Shown here: one piece after another, positions 1 to 9,012 of the stretch
Layout of the letters: every line of letters starts with the position of its first letter
How positions within the stretch are numbered: position 1 is the first letter of the stretch
Origin: an uncultured Methylococcaceae bacterium
GTDB lineage: Bacteria > Pseudomonadota > Gammaproteobacteria > Methylococcales > Methylomonadaceae
NCBI GenBank assembly: GCA_903859415.1
Contig: CAIOMN010000115.1
Coordinates: 1-36,479, forward strand
Reading direction: 5' to 3'
DNA length: 36,479 nucleotides
Program-made: the position numbers and the translations under genes
Notes under the pieces: generated by a model
What the model saw: the letters and a program-made list of their open reading frames with translations, nothing else
Told to the model about the DNA's origin: nothing
Database searches by the model: none

Positions 1-144
1 CAAAGAGTCCATCATGATAAATTTGGAGAGGGGATTGTTTTACAGATAGAAGGCGCTGGCGCCCAGGAAAGAGTCCAGATTAACTTTAAGCAGGTAGGCG
101 TTAAATGGCTGATGTTATCGTTTGCCAAATTAACCACGCCATAA
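1..144 (+). CDS. uvrD: DNA helicase II (UvrD), C-terminal fragment
   Basis: This is an open frame running in from the left edge and ending at TAA 142-144, giving 47 residues. The residues (KFGEGIVLQIEGAGAQERVQ, then NFKQVGVKWLMLSFAKL) match the C-terminal Tudor-like tail of UvrD helicases, where a KFGxG...V.FxxxGxKWL.L..A.L pattern is typical. UvrD unwinds DNA in nucleotide excision repair and mismatch repair. The helicase core lies outside the window, so only the tail supports the call. Rep and PcrA have related tails, but the KWL...AKL ending fits UvrD best. Confidence 0.82.
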   Translation, partial: QRVHHDKFGEGIVLQIEGAGAQERVQINFKQVGVKWLMLSFAKLTTP

Positions 145-152
145 ATTAAAAC

Positions 153-190
153 GCATCTGCACTCAAATGATAGCCATTTGAGGCAGATGC
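153..190 (-). terminator. Intrinsic terminator between uvrD and pyk
   Basis: This is a near-perfect hairpin. GCATCTGC (153-160) pairs with GCAGATGC (183-190), and CTCAAATG (162-169) pairs with CATTTGAG (175-182), around a five-base loop and one bulged A. Read on the minus strand it is followed by GTTTTAATTT, so it most likely terminates the gap-pyk transcript. It lies 10 bases past the pyk stop. The plus-strand side has no good T-run, so termination of uvrD here is possible but less certain. Confidence 0.7.
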
Positions 191-199
191 CATTAAAAC

Positions 200-1648
200 C
201 TAGGGCGTTAAGCCTTGTCCAATGACAATCACTTTTAACGCATTAGTTCCACCTTCTACACCAGTCAAATCACCTTTAGTGATGATAAACTTATCACCAT
301 CTTTAGCTTTATGCCAGCGTCTAAGTTTCGCAACAATAGCACGATTGACTTCAGCGTGATCATTATTACCCTCAAGATGAAAATACATAGGAAAAACGCC
401 CCGATAGAGAGTCACTTTACCTAAAGTTTTTTCTTGACTGCTAAAAGCAAAAATAGGTATACCTGAACTAATCCGAGACATCCATAACGGCGTTGAACCC
501 GACTCAGTTAAACTAACGATACCTTTAATTTTGTTATGGTTAGCCAAGTACATCGCAGACATTGCAATCGCTTCATCGACACGCTCAAATTGATCGCTGA
601 GACGATGATCTGATTGACGTACAATCGCCTGTTTTTCTGCTTCTAAACAAATACGATCCATCGCTTCAACGGCTTTAATCGGATAATTACCCGATGCTGT
701 TTCTGCTGACAACATGATCGCATCAGTACCGTCATAAACCGCATTGGCTACGTCAAATACTTCCGCACGTGTTGGAATCGGATTTTCAATCATGGACTCC
801 ATCATTTGTGTTGCTGTAATAGCCACACGATTAAGCTCTCTAGCACGCTTAATCAATAGTTTCTGTACTGCAGGTAAATTAGCATCGCCAATCTCAACAC
901 CGAGATCACCACGCGCTACCATGACCGCATCAGAGGCTAAAATGATTTCATCCATCACATTAGGAACAATCGCTTCTGCTCGTTCTACTTTAGAAACAAT
1001 ACCGGCATAACAGCCTTCTGCTTCTAATAAACGACGCGCTTCGTGTAAATCTTCGGCACAACGAGGAAAAGAAATGGCCACATAGTCACACTGCATCAGC
1101 GCGACTGTTTTAATATCTTCTTTGTCCTTATCGGTTAACGCTGCAGCAGAAAGACCTCCACCTAACAAATTGATACCCTTGTTATTAGATAAAGCGCCAC
1201 CGACAACAACGGTACAGTTAACGCGCATATCAACGACGTTAACCACATCCAACACGATACGGCCATCATCTAGCAACAAACGACTGCCTGGCACCACTTC
1301 TAAAGCTAACGGTTCATAAGTGATACCGACTTGAGTGTTATCACCCAGTGTAGGATCAAAATTGATGTCCAAGGCAAAATCCTGACCTTCTTCTAAATAG
1401 ACTTTCGTATCTTTAAAACGGGCAATACGGATTTTAGGACCTTGTAAATCAGCTAGAATACCAACGCGTCTACCGGTTTTTTTACTTAATTCCCGAATTA
1501 AATTGGCTCTATCAATGTGATCTTGAGCAGAACCATGAGAAAAGTTCATCCTTACAACGTCAATACCCGCTCTGAATAAACCTTCAAGTACGCCAGGTTT
1601 ATCCGTTGCAGGGCCGAGTGTGGCTAAAATTTTGGTTCTTCTTAACAT
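200..1648 (-). CDS. pyk: Pyruvate kinase
   Basis: This enzyme transfers phosphate from phosphoenolpyruvate to ADP to give pyruvate and ATP, the last step of glycolysis, in the cytoplasm. At 482 residues it has the length of PykA-type enzymes. It opens with RRTKILATLGPAT. MNFSHG at residues 34-39 forms part of the nucleotide/PEP site. The signature ATQMMESM, followed by PTRAEVFDVANAV and DGTDAIMLSAETA, lies in the middle of the barrel, and a C-terminal allosteric-type domain follows. It starts at ATG 12 bases after the gap stop, with only a weak ribosome site (CGGA), so it is probably co-transcribed with gap. A strong hairpin follows its stop. Confidence 0.97.
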   Translation of the reverse strand: MLRRTKILATLGPATDKPGVLEGLFRAGIDVVRMNFSHGSAQDHIDRANLIRELSKKTGRRVGILADLQGPKIRIARFKDTKVYLEEGQDFALDINFDPTLGDNTQVGITYEPLALEVVPGSRLLLDDGRIVLDVVNVVDMRVNCTVVVGGALSNNKGINLLGGGLSAAALTDKDKEDIKTVALMQCDYVAISFPRCAEDLHEARRLLEAEGCYAGIVSKVERAEAIVPNVMDEIILASDAVMVARGDLGVEIGDANLPAVQKLLIKRARELNRVAITATQMMESMIENPIPTRAEVFDVANAVYDGTDAIMLSAETASGNYPIKAVEAMDRICLEAEKQAIVRQSDHRLSDQFERVDEAIAMSAMYLANHNKIKGIVSLTESGSTPLWMSRISSGIPIFAFSSQEKTLGKVTLYRGVFPMYFHLEGNNDHAEVNRAIVAKLRRWHKAKDGDKFIITKGDLTGVEGGTNALKVIVIGQGLTP

Positions 1649-1660
1649 TAATTAAATCCG

Positions 1661-2674
1661 TTATTTTGCGTTAACTAAAGCAATCGTGGTGTCAAGCATA
1701 CGATTTGAGAAACCCCATTCGTTATCGTACCAAGACAGAACTTTAACTAAACGACCACCGATAACTTTAGTTAAAGATGATTCATAAATTGATGAAGCTG
1801 GGTTATGGTTAAAATCGATAGACACTAAAGGTCTTTCATTGATATCCAAAATACCTTTTAAAGCACCTTGAGAAGCACCGGTTAAAATTTCATCAATTTC
1901 TGCTTTAGTGGTGTCTCTTGATGCCTTGAACGTTAAATCAACCACAGACACGTTGATGGTAGGAACACGCATTGCAAAACCGTCCAATTTACCCGCCAAC
2001 TCAGGTAATACTAAGCCTACCGCAGCCGCAGCACCTGTTTTAGTAGGAATCATAGATTGAGTTGCAGAACGCGCACGACGTAAATCACTGTGATAAACAT
2101 CTGTTAACACTTGATCATTGGTGTAAGAGTGAATAGTGGTCATTAAGCCGCTTTCAATACCAATAGCATCGTTTAAAGGTTTAACGATAGGCGCTAAACA
2201 GTTAGTGGTACAGGAAGCATTTGAGATAACAGTATCTGACGCCTTTAAAAGATCATGGTTAACACCAAACACGATAGTGGCATCAACATCGTTACCACCA
2301 GGAGCTGAAATAATAACCTTTTTGGCGCCAGCAGCAACATGAGCAGACGCTTTAGCTTTGCTAGTAAAAAAGCCGGTACATTCATGAACAACGTCAACAC
2401 CTAAGTCTGCCCAAGGTAATTTTGAAGGGTCTCTTTCAGAGAACACTCTAATTCTGTCACCATTGATAACGATATAATCACCATCAACAGCCACTTCAAA
2501 TGGAAATTTACCATGCACTGAATCATATTGTGTTAAGTGAGCATTGGTATTGCTGTCACCTAAGTCATTAATTGCAACTATTTGGATTTCATTAGTACGG
2601 CCTGATTCGTATAAAGCACGAACGATATTACGTCCAATACGACCATAACCATTGATTGCAACTTTAATTGGCAT
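1661..2674 (-). CDS. gap: Glyceraldehyde-3-phosphate dehydrogenase, type I
   Basis: This 337-residue enzyme oxidises and phosphorylates glyceraldehyde 3-phosphate with NAD(P). The N-terminal Rossmann motif is INGYGRIGR (7-15). The catalytic cysteine is C155 in SNASCTTNC and the catalytic histidine is H182 in IHSYTNDQ. The C-terminal [12 protein letters not shown] is the family hallmark. Motifs such as [19 protein letters not shown] resemble GAPDH more than the related erythrose-4-phosphate dehydrogenase (Epd), although the NDLGD cofactor loop resembles both; Epd is the main alternative. A clear ribosome site (TGGAGA) precedes the ATG. It is the first gene of a gap-pyk operon. Confidence 0.95.
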   Translation of the reverse strand: MPIKVAINGYGRIGRNIVRALYESGRTNEIQIVAINDLGDSNTNAHLTQYDSVHGKFPFEVAVDGDYIVINGDRIRVFSERDPSKLPWADLGVDVVHECTGFFTSKAKASAHVAAGAKKVIISAPGGNDVDATIVFGVNHDLLKASDTVISNASCTTNCLAPIVKPLNDAIGIESGLMTTIHSYTNDQVLTDVYHSDLRRARSATQSMIPTKTGAAAAVGLVLPELAGKLDGFAMRVPTINVSVVDLTFKASRDTTKAEIDEILTGASQGALKGILDINERPLVSIDFNHNPASSIYESSLTKVIGGRLVKVLSWYDNEWGFSNRMLDTTIALVNAK

Positions 2675-2741
2675 TGAGTATCTCCAGAGTGATGATTTGA
2701 AAAATTAAAAACTGATGAGTAGAAACTTATAAAGCTCAGTA

Positions 2742-2750
2742 ACTATACCA
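2742..2750 (-). promoter_or_regulatory. Candidate extended -10 promoter of gap-pyk
   Basis: Read on the minus strand, this is TGGTATAGT: a -10 hexamer TATAGT with the upstream TG of an extended -10 element. Transcription would start near 2735, giving a leader of about 60 bases before the gap ATG at 2674. No good -35 box is seen at 16-18 bases, which is usual for extended -10 promoters. This is sequence inspection only. Confidence 0.35.
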
Positions 2751-2862
2751 AAATAGTAGGTCACTAGTCTATTGATGAAAACACCCTATGCTTATTAACT
2801 GTGTAGTAATTTGGTAAAATACCGCTATTATTCTATATTTCTTAATTTAATCTTCACTTAAC

Positions 2863-3741
2863 GTGTCAATACTCAATCCAGATCTAACGGTCCACTATCT
2901 ATGTCCTCTATGTAATCTACCATTACATTTAGAGGTTTCTAAAAAAACCTATGCCTGCCAAAATAGACACAGCTTTGATCGAGCTAAAGAAGGTTATTTA
3001 AATCTTTTACCTGTCCAGTTCAAGCACTCTAAGGAACCGGGTGATAGCAAACAAATGCTAACAGCTAGAAGACAGTTTTTAGAAGCCGGCTTCTATGAGC
3101 CTCTCGCTAAAGGCTTGGCAATGATCATCAATGTGACTCATAAACATGATCAAATCTATAGGCTGCTGGATCTGGGTTGTGGTGAAGGTTATTATAGTCG
3201 ACAAATTGAACGTTATTGTGAACAAAGTCATCGCCTGCTTCAGCATGGAAACGATATTGCAAAAGTTGCTATCGCTGCCGCTGCAAAAAAACAACCTTCA
3301 GCACAGTTTGTTGTTGCCAGTTCCTCCAGACTCCCTTACAGTGATAACTACTTTGACTTGGTGCTACGGATCTTCGCCCCCTGTGACGACAAAGAAATCA
3401 ACCGGGTATTGAAGCCTTCCAGTCACTTACTCACCGTCACGCCTGGGCCTCGCCATCTTTGGCAATTAAAAGAATTTATCTATGATGATGTCAAAGAACA
3501 TGCAGAAGAAAGCACAATTCCAGAAGGATTTAAACTATTAACCAACCAACGGATTAGCTACAAAATAGCCCCGAATTCAGAACTTAGAACGGCGCTTCTA
3601 CAAATGACACCCTTTGCCTGGAGTGCTGGTGAACAGATTCAAACTACTTTAAGCAATCTTTCAGAGCTCGAAATTGAAGTCGATTTTATATTGACCTTAT
3701 CGAGAAAAACCCCGTTAGCTATTATCAACCCTATAAATTAA
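2863..3741 (+). CDS. rlmA: 23S rRNA (guanine-N1-)-methyltransferase RlmA
   Basis: RlmA methylates N1 of G745 in 23S rRNA using S-adenosylmethionine. This 292-residue protein begins with a zinc-binding module (C14, C17, C32, H36), then the family signature FDRAKEGYLNLLPVQ and the stretch PGDSKQMLTARRQFLEAG. The SAM-binding motif LLDLGCGEGYY is at 101-111, and RIFAPC and TPGPRHLWQLKEFIY follow, as in E. coli RlmA. The start is GTG at 2863. No in-frame ATG lies near enough to keep the zinc module. It is transcribed divergently from gap. It differs from the TlrB/RlmA-II resistance branch by its gammaproteobacterial-type motifs. Confidence 0.92.
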   Translation: MSILNPDLTVHYLCPLCNLPLHLEVSKKTYACQNRHSFDRAKEGYLNLLPVQFKHSKEPGDSKQMLTARRQFLEAGFYEPLAKGLAMIINVTHKHDQIYRLLDLGCGEGYYSRQIERYCEQSHRLLQHGNDIAKVAIAAAAKKQPSAQFVVASSSRLPYSDNYFDLVLRIFAPCDDKEINRVLKPSSHLLTVTPGPRHLWQLKEFIYDDVKEHAEESTIPEGFKLLTNQRISYKIAPNSELRTALLQMTPFAWSAGEQIQTTLSNLSELEIEVDFILTLSRKTPLAIINPIN

Positions 3742-4099
3742 ACAACTTAGTTATTGCCATTAATGAAAAAATTGCACTTAAAGAATCTTTAGTATATATA
3801 GAGGGTTATTTACTCTACTTTGGTTAAAGCGCAAGCATCAAGCTATTATTAGAACGCATGGCGCTAGGCCATGCAAGAACTCGTGGTACTGATCAAAAAT
3901 GACTCTCTTAAAATAAAAAGAAAATCTCATTCCTTTTTTACGCTTCATCATATTTGATAGTGCCGGGTACATCTATTTTGTTAAGCAAACGCTCATCATG
4001 TAGATGTTGTTTGGGGTGAAAATCTCTTGTTATCCGCTAATAACGTTAATAAGTGATATTCAATCATTGAGGTTTTTTACATTTTAAGGAATCCAGCAC
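3742..4099 (+). other. Intergenic region upstream of the di-haem cytochrome gene
   Basis: I see no gene in these 358 bases. The longest ATG frames are about 14 codons. A short perfect hairpin, GCATGGC-GCTAG-GCCATGC, lies at 3856-3874 but has no T-run, so it is a weak terminator candidate for rlmA. The ribosome site AAGGA of the next gene is at 4086-4090. The small palindrome TAACGTTA near 4041 could be an operator half, but nothing supports a specific regulator. Confidence 0.4.
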
Positions 4100-5887
4100 A
4101 TGAAAAATCAAACGAGTCAATTGATATCAAATTGCCTTACTGCCACCGCTCTGCTAATCGCTATACTTGCCCCACAGTCATCGTCAGCCACAATTCCTGT
4201 ATTAACCGATCAAGGTGGAAATTGGACTGCAACCACCCAAGAAAAATTCTATACCCAGGATCAGGGTTCCCGGATCATGCCATTGAAATGGATCAGTGCA
4301 CTAAAACAAGCAAACGGCTTACCTTTTTTGGCTGACAGCCTGGGCCGATATGGCTATCTGCCAAATCCAAAAAACACTGAAACGAACTTACCGGTTGGCT
4401 TTACAGTGGCGGAGGAGAACGGTGAAAAAATAATTGGAATGAACTGTTCAGCCTGTCATTCCCGACAAATCGAAGTGTCTGGTGTTTCATATCGAATTGA
4501 CGGCGGCCCCGCAATTACAGACATGCAAAGTTTTTTGAGTGATCTTCATAAAGCAGTCAACACAATACTCAATAACACCGCAGCCTTCACTGAGTTTTCC
4601 CACACCGTCCTTGGCACTACAACCAGCATACAGGACGAAGAAAAACTTCACACAGCTGTTGCAACCTGGTTCGAACCCTATAACGCTATTATCCAGGGAT
4701 CATTACCCACCGAATCACCTTGGGGCCCCTCAAGACTGGATGCCGTATCGATGATTTTCAACCGCGTCACTGGACTCGATATTGGAACAGCACCCAATCA
4801 TATTATTTTAGAAAACATCAAAAGGGCCGATGTCCCTGCGCGCTATCCTTTTATCTGGAACGCCCCTATTCAGGATACAACACAATGGCCAGGGTTTGCG
4901 CCTAATGGTAATCGCCTTTTTGGTCTCTCCAGAAACTTAGGTGAAGTCTTCGGAGTTTTCGCCGATTTTCATCCTAAAAAAGACGCATCACGACTACTCA
5001 AGGTCAACTATGTGGATCACAACTCTGCTAACTTCCATGGCTTGAATAAGTTAGAAAGCTTAATTAAGAAAATCGGTCCTCCAAAGTGGCCCTGGAAATT
5101 AGACGCCGCACTGGTTGCTGCAGGCGAAAAAGTGTTTAACAAAAAAGACCCCGCAGAAGAAAATGAAAGTTGTGCAGATTGTCATGGCATTAAAGAAGGA
5201 AAAACCCGTTCATTAACCCACAAAACATGGGCTACACCATTGATAGATGTTGGCACTGACTCTAGAGAAGTCAATCTATTAGGTTCTCAGATCAAAACAG
5301 GGGTCCTTGAAGGTGCTGTAATTTTCCCCACAAAGCCACCGCTCAAAGCCGTTGACTCAGCCTTTTCGGTATTAGGAACCGTAGTGACTGGCTCTATTTT
5401 TCAACATTACCTCCCCGTTGAACTCGATGCCAAACAACAAAAAGAACTAAACAAACTGGATCAGTTAAAAGCAAAATTTGCAACCGAAGTTGAAAAGCTT
5501 GAAGATCTTGGCGACTTGGGCAGTTTAGATGACCTCAAAGAAACCTTTGAAATCAAAAAACCCACTGCAACTCCCAGCTTTCCTTACGAATCCAGAGTAC
5601 TCCAAGGAATTTGGGCAACCGCGCCTTACCTACATAACGGTTCCGTTTCATCTTTAACTGAATTATTAACCCCCTCTGCAAAACGGGCCTCAGCTTTCAA
5701 AGTAGGACCCGCTTATGATATCGAGACCGTAGGACTGGCGACTGAACAAACTAAATTTAACTTCACTCTAAAAACAACCGATTGCAGTGATAGAAACTCT
5801 GGCAATAGCCATTGTGGTCATGACTATGGCACTAGTTTTACACCTCAAGAAAAAAAGGCTTTACTTGAATACCTAAAACAACTGTAG
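4100..5887 (+). CDS. RoxA-like di-haem cytochrome c (di-haem peroxidase family), exported
   Basis: This is a 595-residue periplasmic or secreted protein. The signal peptide covers about residues 1-29 (hydrophobic core TALLIAILAP, cleavage near SSA). Two c-type haem sites are present: CSACH at 116-120 and CADCH at 358-362. Near the N-terminus TTQEKFYTQDQGSRIMPLKW, and near the C-terminus RVLQGIWATAPYLHNGSVSS, are patterns I associate with the large di-haem peroxidase-like family that includes the rubber oxygenase RoxA. A Lys/Glu-rich segment (about 450-490) looks like an insertion. Substrate is unknown: RoxA cleaves polyisoprene with O2, while other members are uncharacterised. A ribosome site AAGGA precedes the ATG. 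A hairpin separates it from the phosphatase gene downstream. Confidence 0.82.
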   Translation: MKNQTSQLISNCLTATALLIAILAPQSSSATIPVLTDQGGNWTATTQEKFYTQDQGSRIMPLKWISALKQANGLPFLADSLGRYGYLPNPKNTETNLPVGFTVAEENGEKIIGMNCSACHSRQIEVSGVSYRIDGGPAITDMQSFLSDLHKAVNTILNNTAAFTEFSHTVLGTTTSIQDEEKLHTAVATWFEPYNAIIQGSLPTESPWGPSRLDAVSMIFNRVTGLDIGTAPNHIILENIKRADVPARYPFIWNAPIQDTTQWPGFAPNGNRLFGLSRNLGEVFGVFADFHPKKDASRLLKVNYVDHNSANFHGLNKLESLIKKIGPPKWPWKLDAALVAAGEKVFNKKDPAEENESCADCHGIKEGKTRSLTHKTWATPLIDVGTDSREVNLLGSQIKTGVLEGAVIFPTKPPLKAVDSAFSVLGTVVTGSIFQHYLPVELDAKQQKELNKLDQLKAKFATEVEKLEDLGDLGSLDDLKETFEIKKPTATPSFPYESRVLQGIWATAPYLHNGSVSSLTELLTPSAKRASAFKVGPAYDIETVGLATEQTKFNFTLKTTDCSDRNSGNSHCGHDYGTSFTPQEKKALLEYLKQL

Positions 5888-5910
5888 GCCTTACTAATAA
5901 ATAAATAGTA

Positions 5911-5934
5911 GCGACGGAATGTCTATTCCGTCGC
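5911..5934 (+). terminator. Hairpin after the di-haem cytochrome gene
   Basis: This is a perfect 10-bp stem, GCGACGGAAT paired with ATTCCGTCGC, closed by the loop GTCT, 23 bases past the stop. Only CTTTAA follows, so the T-run is short. It is probably a terminator or an mRNA-stabilising hairpin that reduces read-through into the PhoD-like gene. Confidence 0.5.
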
Positions 5935-5957
5935 CTTTAACAGAATGAGGTGGAATT

Positions 5958-8012
5958 ATGACAACAAAATTATTAGCTGGCCCAATCCTGCGTAGAACGA
6001 CAACACACCGAGTTTGCGTGTGGCTAGCCACCACCGATCCGTTGTTATTGCAATTAACAATAACAGCGGATGATGGATCAATAGTAGGAAAAAGCAACCT
6101 ACAAAATATAACTCAACAACGCATCCAGATAGGGAAAAACCTATGGGTTTACCTCTTGCAGGCATTCCCCAATATGGACACAAACATCTCTTACTTTGCC
6201 CTTGACACTTTATTGTATTATCGTTTGGACGAAACAGATGAACAAGGCAGTATCACACCGTTAGACCTTACTGATCTGGCCTACGGATCATACCCCTACC
6301 CCAGTTTTTTCATTCCTACCCAACTTAAGCAACTTTTACATGGTAGTTGCCGAAAACCTCATGGCGGGTTTAATTCAAAAACACAAATAGCGATGCCAGA
6401 TGCACTGAGTCATGGCCATGTATTACTGGAAAAGACTTACGATAATTTCGATCTACGTCCAGCCATTTTATTGCTAACAGGCGATCAAATTTATGCAGAT
6501 GATGTTGCTCTATCTCTATTAGCCATGCTTAGACAAGAAAGTGTTGTTATCACAGGAAAACAGGAAACCTTACCTCTGGTCGATAACATAAACACCTTCA
6601 ATTCGACGGAAAACACAAGACTAGACCCCTCAAGAATTCCATTACACGGCCGCAAAGAAACGCTTAAAACTCACAAAACGGGGTTCAGTTCAGGTGAATC
6701 AGAAAACCATCTATTTACCTTTGGTGAATTCGCTGCCCATTACTTATATGCGTTTGGTAATCAGCCCGCCTGGGAGCCCATATGGGATTGGGATGAGCTT
6801 GATTCAATAGGGATAAAAGACCAGAAACAAGCTAAAACTGCTTGGGATGCACAACAAATACCACTTAAGTCTTATCACAAAACCCTTCCCATGATACGTA
6901 AACTAATGGCTAATATTGTTACGTACATGATATTCGACGACCACGACGTATCTGACGATTGGAATATTAATGGTAACTGGTATGACAATGTGCGTGACTC
7001 CCCCTTAGGGAGACGAATTGTCGCTAATGCCTTAGCTTCATATTGGGCTTTTCAAGGCTGGGGTAATGACCCGGATAATTTTGATAAAGACCTCATACTC
7101 ACCATTACCCAACAACTTAATGATGACGAAAACGATGCTGACATAGGTGACCGATATGACTTGCATACATGGAAAAGCCGAGGCTGGGGCTTTACTATTC
7201 CCACCGAACCACCCATTATCATTATGGATTCTCGCACTCAACGACAGTATGAAAACAAGTATTACCCAGCACAACTTCTTGATCGCTATGCATTAGACTG
7301 GCTTCGAATCGAATGGGCGAAGCTGAAAACAGGCCAGGACATCAACCAAAATACCTGCCCAATTATTATTGCCACTACGCCCGTCATTGGCTTTTCCACT
7401 ATCGAATTCTTTCAACAACTCGGTTTGTGGCTAGCTGGCTTAATCGAAAGTATACCTCAGATTGCTATGCTAGAAGAACTTACCAATCATAAAGGCTTTT
7501 TAATCAACTGGTTGGTTGATGCGCTAGATGCAGAATCATGGAGCTCAAATAAACTGGGCTTTTTTAATTTGATGGATGTACTCAGTCGACGCATGGGTAT
7601 CAAACGCTGCTTGTTCTTATCAGGCGATGTACATTATGCCTTTACTGCCGAAGCAGAATTTAAATACCAAAATAACATTTTACGATGCTATCAATTAACC
7701 AGTAGCGCCTTAAGCAACGAACCCGATGCTAAACAATCTAAACTTTTAAATGATGCCGGTAATTTAACACACGACATAAAAATAACGCATCGCAATTGGG
7801 CACTATTACCACAAAACCGCTGGTCTACTAAGGTGCAACTGGTCGAGGCAGAAAACACCAAACCCCACTTGATTTCTATATGCAATCTGGGGCTGGTTGG
7901 ATTTAAGAATGGGTTACCCAGCAGTCATACCTTACTAACAGGTGATGACTACGTGGTTTACCCATTACCTGAACAAGAAATCCAAATCGATTATGGAATA
8001 ACATTGCCCTGA
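5958..8012 (+). CDS. PhoD-like metallophosphatase
   Basis: This 684-residue protein is a calcineurin-like phosphatase of the PhoD family, which hydrolyses phosphomonoesters or phosphodiesters with a metal centre. The metal-site motifs are GDQIYADD (175-182), FDDHDVSDDW starting at 326, and SGDVHYAF (556-563). GSCRKPHGG near residue 130 is the usual first signature. Unlike secreted PhoD enzymes it has no signal peptide or Tat motif at its start, so it may be cytoplasmic. A strong ribosome site (GAGGTGG) lies just before the ATG. Residues 1-115 form a beta-rich N-terminal domain. The gene follows the di-haem cytochrome and precedes an aldo/keto reductase, all on one strand. Confidence 0.87.
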   Translation: MTTKLLAGPILRRTTTHRVCVWLATTDPLLLQLTITADDGSIVGKSNLQNITQQRIQIGKNLWVYLLQAFPNMDTNISYFALDTLLYYRLDETDEQGSITPLDLTDLAYGSYPYPSFFIPTQLKQLLHGSCRKPHGGFNSKTQIAMPDALSHGHVLLEKTYDNFDLRPAILLLTGDQIYADDVALSLLAMLRQESVVITGKQETLPLVDNINTFNSTENTRLDPSRIPLHGRKETLKTHKTGFSSGESENHLFTFGEFAAHYLYAFGNQPAWEPIWDWDELDSIGIKDQKQAKTAWDAQQIPLKSYHKTLPMIRKLMANIVTYMIFDDHDVSDDWNINGNWYDNVRDSPLGRRIVANALASYWAFQGWGNDPDNFDKDLILTITQQLNDDENDADIGDRYDLHTWKSRGWGFTIPTEPPIIIMDSRTQRQYENKYYPAQLLDRYALDWLRIEWAKLKTGQDINQNTCPIIIATTPVIGFSTIEFFQQLGLWLAGLIESIPQIAMLEELTNHKGFLINWLVDALDAESWSSNKLGFFNLMDVLSRRMGIKRCLFLSGDVHYAFTAEAEFKYQNNILRCYQLTSSALSNEPDAKQSKLLNDAGNLTHDIKITHRNWALLPQNRWSTKVQLVEAENTKPHLISICNLGLVGFKNGLPSSHTLLTGDDYVVYPLPEQEIQIDYGITLP

Positions 8013-8079
8013 CAGTTTTCAAAACGACCTGACCGAAATTTAACATACTCTTAAACAACTTATTTGTGTGAAGGGATAA

Positions 8080-8937
8080 ATGAGCCATAACTATTTTTTT
8101 ACTTCAAATAACGACGTACGGATACCCCCGATTATTTACGGAACGGCCTGGAAAAAAGACCGGACGGCCGTGCTGGTTGAACAGGCAATTAGTCTAGGTT
8201 TTCGGGGGATTGATACTGCCTGCCAACCCAAGCATTACGATGAAGCAGGCGTCGGCAAAGGTGTATCCATTGCTTGCCATAAATTGGGAATAGATCGTTC
8301 CGAACTTTATCTACAAAGTAAATTCACACCACTAAACGGTCAAGATCCTGAACGCGTTCCATATGATGCTAATGCTAGACTTTGTGAACAAGTTGCACAA
8401 TCATTCCAGGCCTCTCTGAAAAACCTGCAAACCACTTATTTAGATTGCTTGGTATTACATTCACCACTAGCTAACCAGTTAGAAATGATGGAAGTGTGGC
8501 AAGCGATGGAGCAGATTTTTAATCAAGGAGGCACCCGACAAATAGGAATCAGCAACTGCTACAACCCTCATCAATTTAAACTTTTGTATCTAAATGCCAA
8601 GGTTAAACCGACAATTATCCAGAACCGTTTTTATGCTGACACCCAATTTGACAAAACTATTCGTGAATTTTGCCAGCAACACCGGATAATTTATCAAAGC
8701 TTCTGGACCCTAACAGCCAATCCAAAGCTATTAGCCCATGCCATGGTTAATGCTTTGGCTAAGAAATATCAACGTAGTACAGCCCAAATATTTTTCCGCT
8801 TTTTGAACCACATCGATATTATTCCACTCACAGGCACTACTTCGACGAGCCACATGGCAGAAGATCTAGCTATCATAGATTTTGAACTAACCACAGACGA
8901 GTGCCTAGCAATAGGCAAACTGCTTTCTACTCAGTAA
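8080..8937 (+). CDS. Aldo/keto reductase family oxidoreductase
   Basis: This 285-residue protein is an NADPH-dependent carbonyl reductase-type barrel. The catalytic tetrad is visible: D45 (GIDTA), Y53 (KHYDEAGVG), K81 (LQSKFTP) and H127 (LVLHSPL). Later, QIGISNCYNPHQFKLL and IIQNRFYADTQFD match the family pattern. The terminal cofactor-binding stretch IPLTGTTSTSHMAEDL replaces the commoner IPG(S/T)xxxxHxxEN. A ribosome site GAAGGG lies just upstream of the ATG. The substrate cannot be predicted. It is 67 bases from the PhoD-like gene and may share its transcript. Confidence 0.86.
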   Translation: MSHNYFFTSNNDVRIPPIIYGTAWKKDRTAVLVEQAISLGFRGIDTACQPKHYDEAGVGKGVSIACHKLGIDRSELYLQSKFTPLNGQDPERVPYDANARLCEQVAQSFQASLKNLQTTYLDCLVLHSPLANQLEMMEVWQAMEQIFNQGGTRQIGISNCYNPHQFKLLYLNAKVKPTIIQNRFYADTQFDKTIREFCQQHRIIYQSFWTLTANPKLLAHAMVNALAKKYQRSTAQIFFRFLNHIDIIPLTGTTSTSHMAEDLAIIDFELTTDECLAIGKLLSTQ

Positions 8938-8970
8938 TTTTCATCTCAATAGCTAAGAAGATTCCCATAC

Positions 8971-8986
8971 TGGTGCATCATTTGCT
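8971..8986 (+). promoter_or_regulatory. Candidate sigma-54 (-24/-12) promoter
   Basis: TGGTGC, five bases, then TTTGCT places the GG and GC dinucleotides at exactly the spacing of the sigma-54 consensus TGGCAC-N5-TTGC. The -12 element matches well; the -24 element departs at two positions. Transcription would start near 8997, just ahead of the sensor-kinase gene. No bound activator (enhancer) site was identified, so this is a pattern match only. Confidence 0.3.
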
Positions 8987-9012
8987 AAAATGGTGCACGC
9001 CCAAACCCAGCA

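Noticed and set aside
3856-3874. Hairpin GCATGGC/GCCATGC as a terminator of rlmA
   Set aside because: The stem is short, more than 100 bases past the stop, and has no T-run on either strand.
8080-8937. Aldo/keto reductase as a specific named enzyme (for example 2,5-diketo-gluconate reductase)
   Set aside because: The catalytic tetrad is present but substrate-site residues do not allow a specific name.
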